Source: Prevotella sp. oral taxon 475 (GTDB lineage Bacteria; Bacteroidota; Bacteroidia; Bacteroidales; Bacteroidaceae). From it: a stretch of DNA of 64,000 nt. Under the pieces are notes generated by a model. The model did not search any database and was not told the origin of the DNA. It saw only the letters and a list, made by a program, of their open reading frames with translations. The position numbers were made by a program, and so were the translations under genes. The stretch is taken from NCBI RefSeq assembly GCF_018127805.1, contig NZ_CP072334.1, positions 1,404,001-1,468,000 of the forward strand, read 5' to 3'. How positions within the stretch are numbered: the first letter of the stretch is position 1; each line of letters begins with the position of its first letter. Below are positions 25,644 through 34,709 of this stretch, in pieces.

Positions 25644-26944
25644 ATTCTCTCAATCTTTGCACCGAGCGCATTGAGTCGTGCCTCGATATCTTCATATCCT
25701 CGGTCTATTTGGGCGATATTGTCAATGCGACTGGTTCCGTTGGCACTCATCGCTGCGATGAGCAAAGCTATTCCGGCCCGAATATCGGGACTTGTCATCC
25801 GTCCAGCGCGTAGCTGGAACTGATGATCATGCCCTACGACCACAGCTCGATGCGGATCGCAAAGAATGATTTGCGCACCCATGTCTATCACCTTGTCTAC
25901 GAAAAAGAGTCGACTTTCGAACATTTTCTGGTGAAATAGTACGCTGCCTCGAGCCTGTGTAGCCACAACGATGAGCACCGAGAGCAAGTCTGGCGTAAGT
26001 CCTGGCCAAGGGGCATCTGACAAAGTCATGATCGATCCGTCGATAAACGATTCCACCCGATAATGTTCGTGCCGCGGGATAATCAGGTCATCACCCTCAG
26101 TATTGATGGTAATACCCAGTCGGCGAAAGGCATCGGGGATAATACCAAGATTCCTCAGTGATACGTCTTTGATGCGGATACCATCGCCCACCATCGCCGC
26201 CATCCCGATGAACGAGCCCACTTCAATCATATCGGGTAGAACACGATGAGTGGCTCCGTGCAGTTTCTCCACGCCCACGATGGTAAGCAGGTTGCTGGCA
26301 ATACCACTAATCTGTGCTCCCATGCGGTTGAGTAGATGGCAGAGTTGTTGTATATAGGGTTCGCAGGCAGCGTTATAAATAGTGGTAGTGCCTTGGGCCA
26401 TCACAGCAGACATGATAATATTGGCTGTACCCGTTATCGAAGCTTCGTCTAAGAGCATGTAGCAACCGCGCAGTTGGTCGGCCTTGAGCTGATAGACATT
26501 TCGGTTGGGCATACGCTCGAAACTGGCTCCTAGATTTCTGAAGCCTAAGAAATGAGTATCCAACCGTCGTCTACCTATCTTGTCTCCACCGGGTTGCGCC
26601 ACTGTTGCCCTACCAAATCTGCCCAACAATGGTCCAATCAGGAGTACGCTTCCTCGCAAAGCAGCGCACTTTCTCACAAAAGCATCGCTCTCGAGAAAGT
26701 CTAAATTCAGTTCGTCTGCCTTGAAAGAATAGTCGTTCCTCTCATGTCTCGTCACTTTTACGCCGATGTCTTGGAGCAGAAGAATCAAATTGTTCACATC
26801 CAAGATGTCGGGAATGTTGCTGATGCGCACCTCTTCTCGGGTGAGAATAGAGGCACACACCACCTCAAGAGCCTCGTTCTTCGCCCCTTGCGGGGTGATA
26901 GAACCTTGCAACCTTCGTCCTCCTTCAATGATGAACGACTCCAT
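25640..26944 (-). CDS. murA: UDP-GlcNAc 1-carboxyvinyltransferase with Asp at the catalytic Cys position
   Basis: First committed enzyme of peptidoglycan synthesis: transfers enolpyruvate from PEP to UDP-GlcNAc in the cytoplasm. The 434-aa protein has the usual two inside-out alpha/beta domains with AKNEAL near the N-terminus and SITGTANI in the middle. In the active-site loop the family motif GGCAIGARPVD reads GGDKIGRRRLD here, so the fosfomycin-reactive Cys (115 in E. coli) is Asp121. It is coupled to rimM by a 4-base overlap and follows the DUF4290 gene by 2 bases. Confidence 0.96.
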   Translation of the reverse strand: MESFIIEGGRRLQGSITPQGAKNEALEVVCASILTREEVRISNIPDILDVNNLILLLQDIGVKVTRHERNDYSFKADELNLDFLESDAFVRKCAALRGSVLLIGPLLGRFGRATVAQPGGDKIGRRRLDTHFLGFRNLGASFERMPNRNVYQLKADQLRGCYMLLDEASITGTANIIMSAVMAQGTTTIYNAACEPYIQQLCHLLNRMGAQISGIASNLLTIVGVEKLHGATHRVLPDMIEVGSFIGMAAMVGDGIRIKDVSLRNLGIIPDAFRRLGITINTEGDDLIIPRHEHYRVESFIDGSIMTLSDAPWPGLTPDLLSVLIVVATQARGSVLFHQKMFESRLFFVDKVIDMGAQIILCDPHRAVVVGHDHQFQLRAGRMTSPDIRAGIALLIAAMSANGTSRIDNIAQIDRGYEDIEARLNALGAKIERI

Positions 26945-26946
26945 TG

Positions 26947-27540
26947 TTATCTCTTTTTGCGTTTCTTCTCAAATTCTCTCAGCTGAGTATGCTCAAACTG
27001 AAACCTATCTAAATCCAACTGAATCTTACCGTCGGTAAAAGTAGCAAGGTCTGATGCTACTCTTTCGTCGTCCGAAGAACCGTGTCCCCATTGTGCCAGG
27101 GAGCGTTTCATTTGGTTGGCTGCAAACCCCACCAAAGCATCGCGTTCCTCTCCCGGCTTCATCGTCTTGAGCTTCTCAAAGATGTCAAACAATATTTTTC
27201 CATAATGACGAACAGGAATATGTGCACCCGAATAGTCCATCCGTCCAGGCTTTATGGCGATATGACTTGCGTTAGAAACATCGTAGGGATAATCTATATC
27301 CAATTGGAATTGGCTCATAATAGCCAAATGATCCCATAGCTTTTGTTCGAAATCGGCGTTATCGTAGCCCTGCATAAACAGTCTCTTCATCGTATCGATG
27401 ATCGCTTCTGCGCAAGCTTGTCGCTCGTTTTTCGTAGGCAGTGCCACGGCATAATTCACCATTTCCTGTATCTCGCGTCCATACTCGGGCAGCACAAGCC
27501 GTTCTCGTTGTGTATTATAATCCAATCCTTCTATATTCAT
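26947..27540 (-). CDS. DUF4290 family protein
   Basis: A 197-aa soluble protein of unknown function found across Bacteroidota. The ATG at 27540 (MNIEGLDYNTQRERL) is the family's usual start; the frame is open further up to 27759 but those residues overlap tsaB and look non-coding. The conserved YGREIQEMV and YPYD segments are seen; the C-terminus is a basic tail (EKKRKKR). It lies 2 bases before murA, an adjacency I recognise in the phylum, so a link to envelope or growth control is possible but unproven. Confidence 0.85.
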   Translation of the reverse strand: MNIEGLDYNTQRERLVLPEYGREIQEMVNYAVALPTKNERQACAEAIIDTMKRLFMQGYDNADFEQKLWDHLAIMSQFQLDIDYPYDVSNASHIAIKPGRMDYSGAHIPVRHYGKILFDIFEKLKTMKPGEERDALVGFAANQMKRSLAQWGHGSSDDERVASDLATFTDGKIQLDLDRFQFEHTQLREFEKKRKKR

Positions 27541-27685
27541 ATGCTTGTTTATTTTCTTTCTATTGATTGCCCCAAAAGGCGTTTGGCGGATAGGGTAGGG
27601 AAGAAAGGTCTTAATTTCTATCTTACTTAAGGGAATGCCTTGTTGATTTTTACTACTTTGTTCGACCCTAATCGTAGAACAAATC

Positions 27686-28378
27686 TTAAAGCACAGGCTT
27701 GCTTGTTTTTGCCACAAAGTCTTTGAGATAGAACGGAACGAAGTAGGCAACATCCTCAAATCGCTCCTGCGCCATTGCCTTTTCCGATAACGGCATCATG
27801 TTTTTGGCCAGCGGTTCAACTCCTTTTACAAAGCGAGCATTGGGATGAGCAATCACCTCCATACACTTTTCGGCTCCGTTTCCAAAGAAATACACCAGAT
27901 TTTCATTTAAAAAATCCCTATAGGTTTCACCATCTACGACATCCGCTCCAACGGCTCTTACAGGTTGCAACCCTCGTGTATAGATTCCGGCGTATACTTC
28001 CATGCGGCGTGCATCAAGCATCGGACAGAGCAGTGCATCTTCTTCTGCAATCTTCTCATCCAATAAAAGAGGAACAGCCAGTAGTTCAAGGGTAGGAACT
28101 GCCAACAATTTCGCCTCGCGAGCATAACAAATTCCTTTAGCCATAGACACTCCAATCCGCAATCCGGTGTAAGAACCCGGTCCGCAACTCACGGCCACTG
28201 CATCCAGCGGAATAGCATGACTATCGATGAAAGACAAGGCTTCGTCTACAAAAACACCCAGCTTGACGGCATGACGAGGCCCGTTATGGTCTTCCTGATT
28301 GAAAATACACTCCCCGTCATTGCTCACTGCCACCGAACAAACATCGGTGCTTGTCTCTATATTTAAGATGCACGACAT
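27686..28378 (-). CDS. tsaB: tRNA threonylcarbamoyladenosine biosynthesis protein TsaB
   Basis: Non-catalytic partner of TsaD in the complex that makes t6A37 in tRNAs reading ANN codons. The 230-aa protein has an ASKHA-type fold with ILNIETSTDVCSVAV at the N-terminus and the conserved SCGPGSYTGLRIGVSMAKG. TsaB lacks the full ATPase metal site of TsaD, as expected. Transcribed divergently from yicC; a TAACTTTG box on the minus strand (28412-28405) is its likely -7 element. Confidence 0.94.
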   Translation of the reverse strand: MSCILNIETSTDVCSVAVSNDGECIFNQEDHNGPRHAVKLGVFVDEALSFIDSHAIPLDAVAVSCGPGSYTGLRIGVSMAKGICYAREAKLLAVPTLELLAVPLLLDEKIAEEDALLCPMLDARRMEVYAGIYTRGLQPVRAVGADVVDGETYRDFLNENLVYFFGNGAEKCMEVIAHPNARFVKGVEPLAKNMMPLSEKAMAQERFEDVAYFVPFYLKDFVAKTSKPVL

Positions 28379-28404
28379 ATTCCGAAAGTAACGAATTATA
28401 AGCG

Positions 28405-28442
28405 CAAAGTTACGCCTTTTTTTGAAGAAGTATGTACATTTG
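28405..28442. promoter_or_regulatory. Divergent promoter region between tsaB and yicC
   Basis: Two facing -7 boxes: TAACTTTG on the minus strand (28412-28405) for tsaB and TACATTTG on the plus strand (28435-28442) for yicC. Neither has a good TTG at the expected distance, so strength is uncertain. Confidence 0.5.
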
Positions 28443-28464
28443 CAGAAAAATAACGCACTATAGT

Positions 28465-29340
28465 ATGATACAATCGATGACAGGTTACGGCAAATCGGTC
28501 GTAACTTTTAATGAAAAGAAAATAAGTGTTGAAATCAAATCTCTCAACAGTAAAAACCTTGACCTCTCTACTCGTATTGCACCTCTTTACCGAGAGAAGG
28601 AAATCGAGATACGTCAGATGGTAGCAAAATCCCTTATTCGAGGTAAAGTAGACTTTTCCATCTGGGTGGAAAAAGACAATGAAGCTGATACCACAGCCAT
28701 TAACGAAGTGCTGGTAGAAAACTATTATCGACAAATCAAACAGCTCTCAGCGCGCACAGGCATCCCCGAACCCGAGGATTGGTATGCAACCCTACTCCGA
28801 ATGCCAGATGTCACAACTAAGACCGAACAGGAAACGCTCGATGAAGCCGAATGGAACGTGGTGACAGAGGCCATCAACGAGGCTCTGAAAAAGATTGTAG
28901 CCTTTCGTCAACAAGAAGGCGAAGCTCTGCAAAAGAAGTTAATGGAAAAGGTACAGAACATCGGTGCACTCATGTCCAGCATCGAACCTTATGAAAAAGC
29001 CCGAGTAGAGAAAATTCGTACACGCATCATCGACAGTCTGAAAGAAATTCCCGATGCGAACTATGACCAAAACCGCTTGGAACAAGAGCTGATTTATTAT
29101 ATCGAAAAACTCGATATCAGCGAAGAAAAACAACGACTCTTCAATCATCTCAAATACTTTGAAGAAACCCTGAACGAGGCTCCGGGCCAAGGTAAGAAGC
29201 TGGGATTTATTGCCCAGGAGATGGGACGCGAAATCAATACTACGGGGTCTAAGAGCAACCAAGCAGAAATGCAGAATATCGTTGTGCGGATGAAAGACGA
29301 ACTGGAGCAGATTAAAGAACAGGTGCTCAACGCACTTTAA
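28465..29340 (+). CDS. yicC: YicC family endoribonuclease
   Basis: A 291-aa cytoplasmic protein of the YicC/YloC family, known in other bacteria as an RNase involved in small-RNA turnover. The ATG at 28465 (MIQSMTGYGKSV) is the invariant family start; an upstream ATG (28432) lies before the likely -7 box end and was rejected. The C-terminal DUF1732 region with GKKLGFIAQEMGREINTTGSKSN is fully conserved. Downstream lie a 22-bp repeat array and a strong terminator. Confidence 0.93.
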   Translation: MIQSMTGYGKSVVTFNEKKISVEIKSLNSKNLDLSTRIAPLYREKEIEIRQMVAKSLIRGKVDFSIWVEKDNEADTTAINEVLVENYYRQIKQLSARTGIPEPEDWYATLLRMPDVTTKTEQETLDEAEWNVVTEAINEALKKIVAFRQQEGEALQKKLMEKVQNIGALMSSIEPYEKARVEKIRTRIIDSLKEIPDANYDQNRLEQELIYYIEKLDISEEKQRLFNHLKYFEETLNEAPGQGKKLGFIAQEMGREINTTGSKSNQAEMQNIVVRMKDELEQIKEQVLNAL

Positions 29341-29410
29341 TCCGCCATTCCTCTCCATCTTTCTCGGATTTTCTTCTTCTCATTTTCCCTACTGCCAACA
29401 AGCCTCTTCC

Positions 29411-29498
29411 CATCTCTTAGCTTTCGACGTGCAAAAACTAAGGAAATGCAATGCAAAAGCTAAGAGATGGCCCTGCGAAAGCTTAGCTTTTGGAGAGA
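29411..29498. repeat. 22-bp repeat array, site 2 (4 units)
   Basis: Units start at 29411, 29433, 29455 and 29477, exactly 22 bp apart. The two central units read AAAAACTAAGG and AAAAGCTAAGAGATG; the outer two contain the inverted CTTAGCTTT, so the array begins and ends with palindrome halves. It lies between the convergent yicC and secG genes. Confidence 0.88.
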
Positions 29499-29527
29499 AA
29501 CTTCTAAAAGTCTCTAAAACAATACGC

Positions 29528-29582
29528 AACACTCCAAAAACAAAGCGTTCCCTGTATGAGAACGCTTTGTTTTTGGAGTGTT
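29528..29582. terminator. Bidirectional intrinsic terminator between yicC and secG
   Basis: A perfect 22-bp stem (29528-29549 with 29561-29582) and an 11-base loop. The stem contains an A5 tract on the left and a T5 tract on the right, so it can terminate transcription from both convergent genes. Confidence 0.9.
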
Positions 29583-29625
29583 ATTCTATTTCTATGAAAA
29601 AGCTACCGGAAAACTCCGCTCTACC

Positions 29626-30000
29626 TTATTGAGCCGGTGCAGATGGAGCCGTAGGAGCATTCGTCCCTGTGGCTGGAGCAGCCTTTTGCCCGGCTCCAAA
29701 GCCTGGAGTAGTGTTGGGGTTAGTTGACTGCGTCTCAGTGGCATTCTGCTCCAATACACTGTTTTCGCTGACAGATTTGGGAGCCACATAAGCGCAAACA
29801 ATACTGAATACCACCATCGCAATGGCCAATCCCCAGGTAGATTTTTCTACAATATCAGTGGTTTTCCGCACACCCATAATCGAGTTTGAGGATGAAAATT
29901 GGGAAGACAAGCCTCCGCCTTTTGATTCTTGAATAAGCACAATGGCAATCATCAGAATCGATGCCAGTACAATAAATACGACAAATAGACTGTAAATCAT
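29626..30000 (-). CDS. secG: Preprotein translocase subunit SecG
   Basis: Small inner-membrane subunit of the SecYEG channel. The 124-aa protein has two membrane helices (about 4-24 and 55-74) separated by the conserved cytoplasmic loop LIQESKGGGLSSQFSSSNSIMG. The C-terminal 45 residues form a Pro/Ala/Thr-rich tail that is longer than in enterobacteria but common in Bacteroidota. It is the last gene of the run sigma-54 activator, lptE, TPR protein, secG. Confidence 0.94.
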   Translation of the reverse strand: MIYSLFVVFIVLASILMIAIVLIQESKGGGLSSQFSSSNSIMGVRKTTDIVEKSTWGLAIAMVVFSIVCAYVAPKSVSENSVLEQNATETQSTNPNTTPGFGAGQKAAPATGTNAPTAPSAPAQ

Positions 30001-30002
30001 TT

Positions 30003-30758
30003 TTATTTATTTGTTTGATTGTTGATAATCAATTTCTCGAGGAATCGAATTTGGTCTGCAAAGTAAGCATTTTTTTTTGGATAATTCAAATTTAGCCGTC
30101 TAATAATTTCCAGGGCTTTCTCGTATCGGCCCTGTCGGATATAGATTTTTGCCAGCGTCTCTGTAAAGTAACCTTCACCGGAAGTCTCGCTTATCTCTGT
30201 GGCTTTTTCCTCTACATTGGGCGTGAACTCTGGCTCTTCTTTGAGCTGCATCTTACCCCCTTCGTTAAAAATAAAGTGATCGATGAGGAACTGCCCCTTC
30301 AATTGCGGAGCTACTGCGGGCAAATGGGCTGCTTCTGTCTCCGATTCGAGCAAATAAGATACATAATCAATGGCAGCATCGGCAGGTGTTGGCTTCCGCT
30401 GTGGCTTTTTCGCAGATTCCTCTTCCTCGGGCAACGAGTCGAGAAAATCATCGATCAGTGAGATCGTTCTGCTCTCGTTCTTCGCCTCATTTTTGGGAGT
30501 CGCTGCGGATTTCTCTTCTGGCTGAATCTGATAATGAAGAGCTTCCACCATATTGAAAACCACTCTACGGTTGGTAATATAGATGGCAGCACGTTTCAAT
30601 TCCTCGTCAAACTGCGGACTATGTAGTAGATATAAGTTCTGAAGCATCAGCAATCTCGCCGGCTGATAATAGGGGTAGAGTGCAACAAGACTTCGAAGAT
30701 CGTAGAGCGTCTCCTTGTCCAGTCGTTCGGGATGTTTGATGAGTTCGGTGATGTGCAT
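30003..30758 (-). CDS. TPR-containing protein of unknown function
   Basis: A 251-aa protein without signal peptide. The ATG at 30758 (MHITELIKHPERL) was chosen; an upstream ATG adds 12 residues without support. The N-terminal part is helical; the C-terminal part contains a clear TPR-like unit (ETLAKIYIRQGRYEKALEII) and ends in NNQTNK. The middle is acidic and low in complexity. It ends 2 bases before secG and follows lptE by 29 bases, suggesting a link to envelope assembly, but no function can be assigned. Confidence 0.8.
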   Translation of the reverse strand: MHITELIKHPERLDKETLYDLRSLVALYPYYQPARLLMLQNLYLLHSPQFDEELKRAAIYITNRRVVFNMVEALHYQIQPEEKSAATPKNEAKNESRTISLIDDFLDSLPEEEESAKKPQRKPTPADAAIDYVSYLLESETEAAHLPAVAPQLKGQFLIDHFIFNEGGKMQLKEEPEFTPNVEEKATEISETSGEGYFTETLAKIYIRQGRYEKALEIIRRLNLNYPKKNAYFADQIRFLEKLIINNQTNK

Positions 30759-30787
30759 GGTTTTATGGGGAAAGCTTAGAGGAGATA

Positions 30788-31303
30788 TTACCAATTAGCT
30801 ACGGTTGCATTGAAGATCTGATCAGTCAAATCTTTTATCATTTCTGTCACCAAACGCTCCTGAACAGCGGTCAAACTCAATGTCGTTTCATACGAAGCCG
30901 TAGCGGTAAACTGCCGTTCGAAATCTTCTTTATGGTTCTTTGTGTTGGTGAAACGCACATTTACAGTAATAGACAGTTCTGTTTGGGCAGAATATCCCTC
31001 GCTCGAAACCGACTTATTACGCTGCGAATACTGTAGAATTTCACCGTCGATCTTCAAGTCGCCGTTACGTCTCACTTGCGTTAATCGGGTGTGATTGGCA
31101 AAGATGTCTTTCAATTGATTGTTGAACATCGGTGCCATCGGTCCCCATATATAGGTACTGCGATTGGGGAAGTCGGCTATTTGGATCGTTTTAGTCTTAC
31201 TGTAATCGATGCTGGCTCCGTTGAATTTATAAGAAACAGAGCAGGCACACAACAGTAGACAAGCGAAGATGACTGTTGTTTTACTTATCATTCTCCAATC
31301 CAT
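30788..31303 (-). CDS. lptE: LptE-like lipoprotein (LPS assembly)
   Basis: Outer-membrane lipoprotein that probably partners LptD in placing lipopolysaccharide at the cell surface. From the ATG at 31303 it has 171 aa and a lipobox LLCAC (Cys21); 31291 is an equally possible start. The sequence GASIDYSKTKTIQIADFPN and the N-terminal beta-strand pattern match Bacteroidota LptE; overall similarity to E. coli LptE is low. Its start overlaps the 3' end of the sigma-54 activator gene, so the two are coupled. Confidence 0.82.
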   Translation of the reverse strand: MDWRMISKTTVIFACLLLCACSVSYKFNGASIDYSKTKTIQIADFPNRSTYIWGPMAPMFNNQLKDIFANHTRLTQVRRNGDLKIDGEILQYSQRNKSVSSEGYSAQTELSITVNVRFTNTKNHKEDFERQFTATASYETTLSLTAVQERLVTEMIKDLTDQIFNATVANW

Positions 31304-32516
31304 ATTGCTTGATTCTTCGATATAACGTGCGGTCGGTAATACCCAATTCCATAGCCGCCTTCTTCCGATTGCCATTATTTCTTTTCAAAGCCTTCTCTAT
31401 CATCTTCCTTCTTAGGTCGTTTAAGGTAAGCGTTTCGTTGTCGCTGATTTCCTCGGCTTCGGCAAATGCGCCTGCATCCGACGGCTCCGAACTGAACGAA
31501 GAGACCACCATCGGCGCATTCACAGAAGGAGAATGAACCGACACAGGCGGTAGATTCACGCCCATGGCTGTACTTTCGTCCAGTCGTTTACGCAAACCGA
31601 AAACCTCTCTACGCAAATCGCTCACGTTTCCACGCAGCTCGTACAGAAGATGATAGAGCCGTTCGCGCTCGCTCTCATAAGAATGCGCATCCTGTGAGTT
31701 CAGTGGAGCCAGCTGCATACTCTCCTGATCCTGCGGGATAAACTGATGCAACGCGTCGGCATCGATTTCTCTTTCCTTGCTCAAGATAGACATCTGCTCG
31801 GTGATATTCTTCAATTGTCTCACATTGCCGGGCCATTTATACTTCAGCATCACGGCTTTAGCATCTTCCGTGAGAGTGATTTTCGGAAGCCGATAAGTCT
31901 CTGCCATCTGCATGGCAAACAGGCGGAAGAGCAGGATGATGTCGTTTCCGCGGTCGCGCAAGGGTGGAATTTGTATGGGGATCGTGTTGAGACGATAGAA
32001 GAGATCCTCTCTGAACCGTCCCTCACTGATGGCTTTCCGCATATTGACATTGGTTGCCGCCACGATGCGAACATTGGTTTTCATCACGCGTTGACCACCT
32101 ACGCGAATATATTCGCCCGTTTCCAATACGCGCAACAAACGTGCCTGAGTGGCCAAAGGCAGTTCTCCCACCTCGTCGAGGAAGATGGTGCCGTTGTTGG
32201 CCACGCCGAAATAACCCTCGCTTTCGCCGATAGCCCCAGTAAACGAACCTTTCTCGTGCCCGAAAAGCTCGCTGTCGATGGTGCCTTCGGGTATCGAACC
32301 GCAATTGATCGCAAAATATTTCTCTCGTCGTCGAGGCGAATTATCGTGTATGACGTGCGGAATGATTTCCTTTCCGACGCCGCTTTCGCCCACAATCAGT
32401 ACAGATAAGTCTGTCGGTGCAACCTGCAAGGCAACGTCTAAGGCACGATTCAAGGCATCGCAGTTGCCCACAATGTTATAGCGTTGCTTGATTTTCTGTA
32501 ATTCGGTTGTATTCAT
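31281..32516 (-). CDS. Sigma-54-dependent transcription activator without receiver domain
   Basis: AAA+ enhancer-binding protein of 411 aa (ATG at 32516, MNTTELQ; the longer frame to 32570 was rejected). Order: short N-terminus, AAA+ domain with Walker A GESGVGKE (43-50), the sigma-54 contact loop GSFTGA (90-95, GAFTGA in most relatives), Walker B and R-finger region, a long linker (about 260-360) and a C-terminal Fis-type helix-turn-helix (RKKAAMELGITDRTLYRRI). No receiver, GAF or PAS domain precedes the ATPase, so activity is probably set by expression or by a partner protein. It leads the lptE-TPR-secG run. Confidence 0.92.
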   Translation of the reverse strand: MNTTELQKIKQRYNIVGNCDALNRALDVALQVAPTDLSVLIVGESGVGKEIIPHVIHDNSPRRREKYFAINCGSIPEGTIDSELFGHEKGSFTGAIGESEGYFGVANNGTIFLDEVGELPLATQARLLRVLETGEYIRVGGQRVMKTNVRIVAATNVNMRKAISEGRFREDLFYRLNTIPIQIPPLRDRGNDIILLFRLFAMQMAETYRLPKITLTEDAKAVMLKYKWPGNVRQLKNITEQMSILSKEREIDADALHQFIPQDQESMQLAPLNSQDAHSYESERERLYHLLYELRGNVSDLRREVFGLRKRLDESTAMGVNLPPVSVHSPSVNAPMVVSSFSSEPSDAGAFAEAEEISDNETLTLNDLRRKMIEKALKRNNGNRKKAAMELGITDRTLYRRIKQYGLENDK

Positions 32517-32611
32517 AGGGATGACAAAGTTACACAATAAATCCGAATAAGTCGTCGGGCGATGACACATTTTAGGGAATCAAGCCATTCGGATTCGTGT
32601 TCCCTGCCGCT

Positions 32612-34573
32612 TCAATCCTTTGAGATTCTCTCCAGCTCTTCGCTTCTTTGCATCCAGCGTTCGTTCTCTTCGTCAAGTGCACGTTGAGTGGAGGTATATT
32701 CAGCAACAAGCGTCATGTTCGAAGCATTATCCGGACAACTGAGCAAGGCGTCGAGTTCGGCTATCCGTTTTTCCATGGCTGCAATCTTGTTTTCACTTTC
32801 TTTCACTGCCTTTTCGGCCTTTGCCACTTTCTTCATGCGATCTTTTCGTTCGGCATAGGTCTCATTTTTCTCGTCCTTGACAACTTTCTCCGTTTCTGTT
32901 TTTTTTGTAACACCCTCGGCTTTACCCAATGCTGCATCGATCGTGACGGCAGATGAGGGGATGGAAGTTCCGGCTGCGCGACGGATAAAATCGTAGATGC
33001 CGCCAAGATGTTCGCGAACTTTACCTCCGCCGAACTCGTAAGTCTTGGTGACAAGCCCATCGAGAAACTCCCGATCGTGAGAAACGACGATGGCCGTACC
33101 GTCAAAGGCGCGGATAGCCTCTTTCAAAACATCTTTCGATTGCATGTCGAGATGATTCGTCGGCTCGTCGAGAATCAACAGATTAACCGGTTCGAGCAAC
33201 AGACGTATCATCGCCAGCCGACTGCGTTCGCCTCCACTGAGCACTTTTACCTTTTTGTCCGATGCCTCGCCGCCAAACATAAACGCTCCGAGAATGTCGC
33301 GAATGCGCAGGCGGATGTCGCCCTTGGCCACATTGTCGATGGTCTCGAAGACGGTGAGGTCTTCGTCTAAGAGCTGCGCTTGGTTCTGTGCAAAATAACC
33401 TATCTGCACGTTATGTCCCACTTTCAGGGTGCCTTCAAAGGGGATTTCGCCCATGATGCATTTCACCAACGTAGATTTCCCTTCGCCGTTACGGCCCACA
33501 AACGCCACCTTTTCTCCGCGTTTGATGGTGAACGCTACGTCTTCGAACACCGTATGGCTACCGTAGGCCTTACGAACACCATCGCAAATGATGGGATAGT
33601 CGCCACTTCGCAGACAGGGAGGGAACTTCAGTCGCAAGGCCGAAGTGTCGACATCGTCTATTTCAATAGGAACAATTTTCTCAAGTTGTTTGATTCGGCT
33701 CTGCACCTGCACCGCTTTGGTGGGTTTATAGCGAAACCGCTCGATGAAATCCTTCATATCGGCGATTTCTTTTTGCTGATTTTCGTAGGCGCGCAGTTGC
33801 TGTTCGCGCCGCTCAGCACGAAGGGTAACATACTCGTCGTACTTCACTCGATAGTCTACCACTCGTCCGCACGAAATCTCGAGCGTACGATTCGTCACAT
33901 TATTAATAAAGGCCCGGTCGTGACTGACGAGAACTACAGCTCCCGAATTTTGCGAAAGAAACTGCTCGAGCCACTGAATGCTGTCGATATCAAGGTGATT
34001 GGTGGGTTCGTCGAGCAACAAAACGTCGGGCCGGCGCAACAGAATCTTAGCCAACTCGATGCGCATGCGCCATCCGCCGCTGAACTCGCTTGTGGGCCGA
34101 TCGAAGTCCTGCCGGTCGAAACCCAACCCGATGAGTGTGCGTTCTATCTCTGCTTCATAGTTCTCCCCCCCGATCATGAGGTATCGTTCGTGAGCTTGCG
34201 TGAATCGTTCCACCAGATCCATGTATTCGGAGCTCTCATAATCGGTACGTTCGGCCAATTCGCGATTCATCCGCTCTACCTTTTCTTTCAGTCGGGTGTT
34301 GTCGGCGAACGCCTTCCGGGCCTCTTCCTTCACCGTGGTGTTATCTTTCAGAATCATCACCTGCGGCAGATAGCCCAATGTTGTGTCTGCGGGGATGGCC
34401 ACATGGCCCGCCGTTGGCTTCTGCATGCCGCAAAGGATCTTCAGCATGGTCGACTTTCCCGCCCCGTTTTTACCCACGAGTGCGATACGGTCTCGGTTGT
34501 TAATCACAAAACTAACATCTTGAAACAGCGGCTTTACGCCAAATTCTACGTTGAGTGCTTCTACAGAAATCAT
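32612..34573 (-). CDS. ABC-F family ATPase
   Basis: Cytoplasmic protein with two ABC domains and no membrane part, 653 aa. ABC-F proteins act on the ribosome (translation factors or antibiotic protection). Domain 1: Walker A GKNGAGKST, signature FSGGWRMR, Walker B VLLLDEPTNHLD; then the P-site linker (about 230-310, basic and helical); domain 2: GRNGEGKST, LSGGERSR, LLILDEPTNHLD. The C-terminal 100 residues form a charged coiled coil, as in Uup. Whether it is a housekeeping or a resistance member cannot be told from sequence. Confidence 0.93.
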   Translation of the reverse strand: MISVEALNVEFGVKPLFQDVSFVINNRDRIALVGKNGAGKSTMLKILCGMQKPTAGHVAIPADTTLGYLPQVMILKDNTTVKEEARKAFADNTRLKEKVERMNRELAERTDYESSEYMDLVERFTQAHERYLMIGGENYEAEIERTLIGLGFDRQDFDRPTSEFSGGWRMRIELAKILLRRPDVLLLDEPTNHLDIDSIQWLEQFLSQNSGAVVLVSHDRAFINNVTNRTLEISCGRVVDYRVKYDEYVTLRAERREQQLRAYENQQKEIADMKDFIERFRYKPTKAVQVQSRIKQLEKIVPIEIDDVDTSALRLKFPPCLRSGDYPIICDGVRKAYGSHTVFEDVAFTIKRGEKVAFVGRNGEGKSTLVKCIMGEIPFEGTLKVGHNVQIGYFAQNQAQLLDEDLTVFETIDNVAKGDIRLRIRDILGAFMFGGEASDKKVKVLSGGERSRLAMIRLLLEPVNLLILDEPTNHLDMQSKDVLKEAIRAFDGTAIVVSHDREFLDGLVTKTYEFGGGKVREHLGGIYDFIRRAAGTSIPSSAVTIDAALGKAEGVTKKTETEKVVKDEKNETYAERKDRMKKVAKAEKAVKESENKIAAMEKRIAELDALLSCPDNASNMTLVAEYTSTQRALDEENERWMQRSEELERISKD

Positions 34574-34621
34574 CCGTCATCTTTTTTCAGGCGCAAAGGT
34601 AACAAATAAAGGCGAGATTCT

Positions 34622-34709
34622 AAAAGCTAAGAGATTGCATTGCAAAAGCTAAGAAAACGACATGCAAAAGCTAAGAGATGAGCGTGTAAAAGCTAAGAGA
34701 TTGAAAACT
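34622..34709. repeat. 22-bp repeat array, site 3 (4 units)
   Basis: Units at 34622, 34644, 34666 and 34688, exactly 22 bp apart, each starting AAAAGCTAAG followed by AGATT, AAAAC, AGATG and AGATT. Unlike the other sites it lies between divergent genes (ABC-F and the flippase-like gene). The rest of this 295-base gap is AT-rich and carries the promoter at 34817-34846. Confidence 0.95.
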
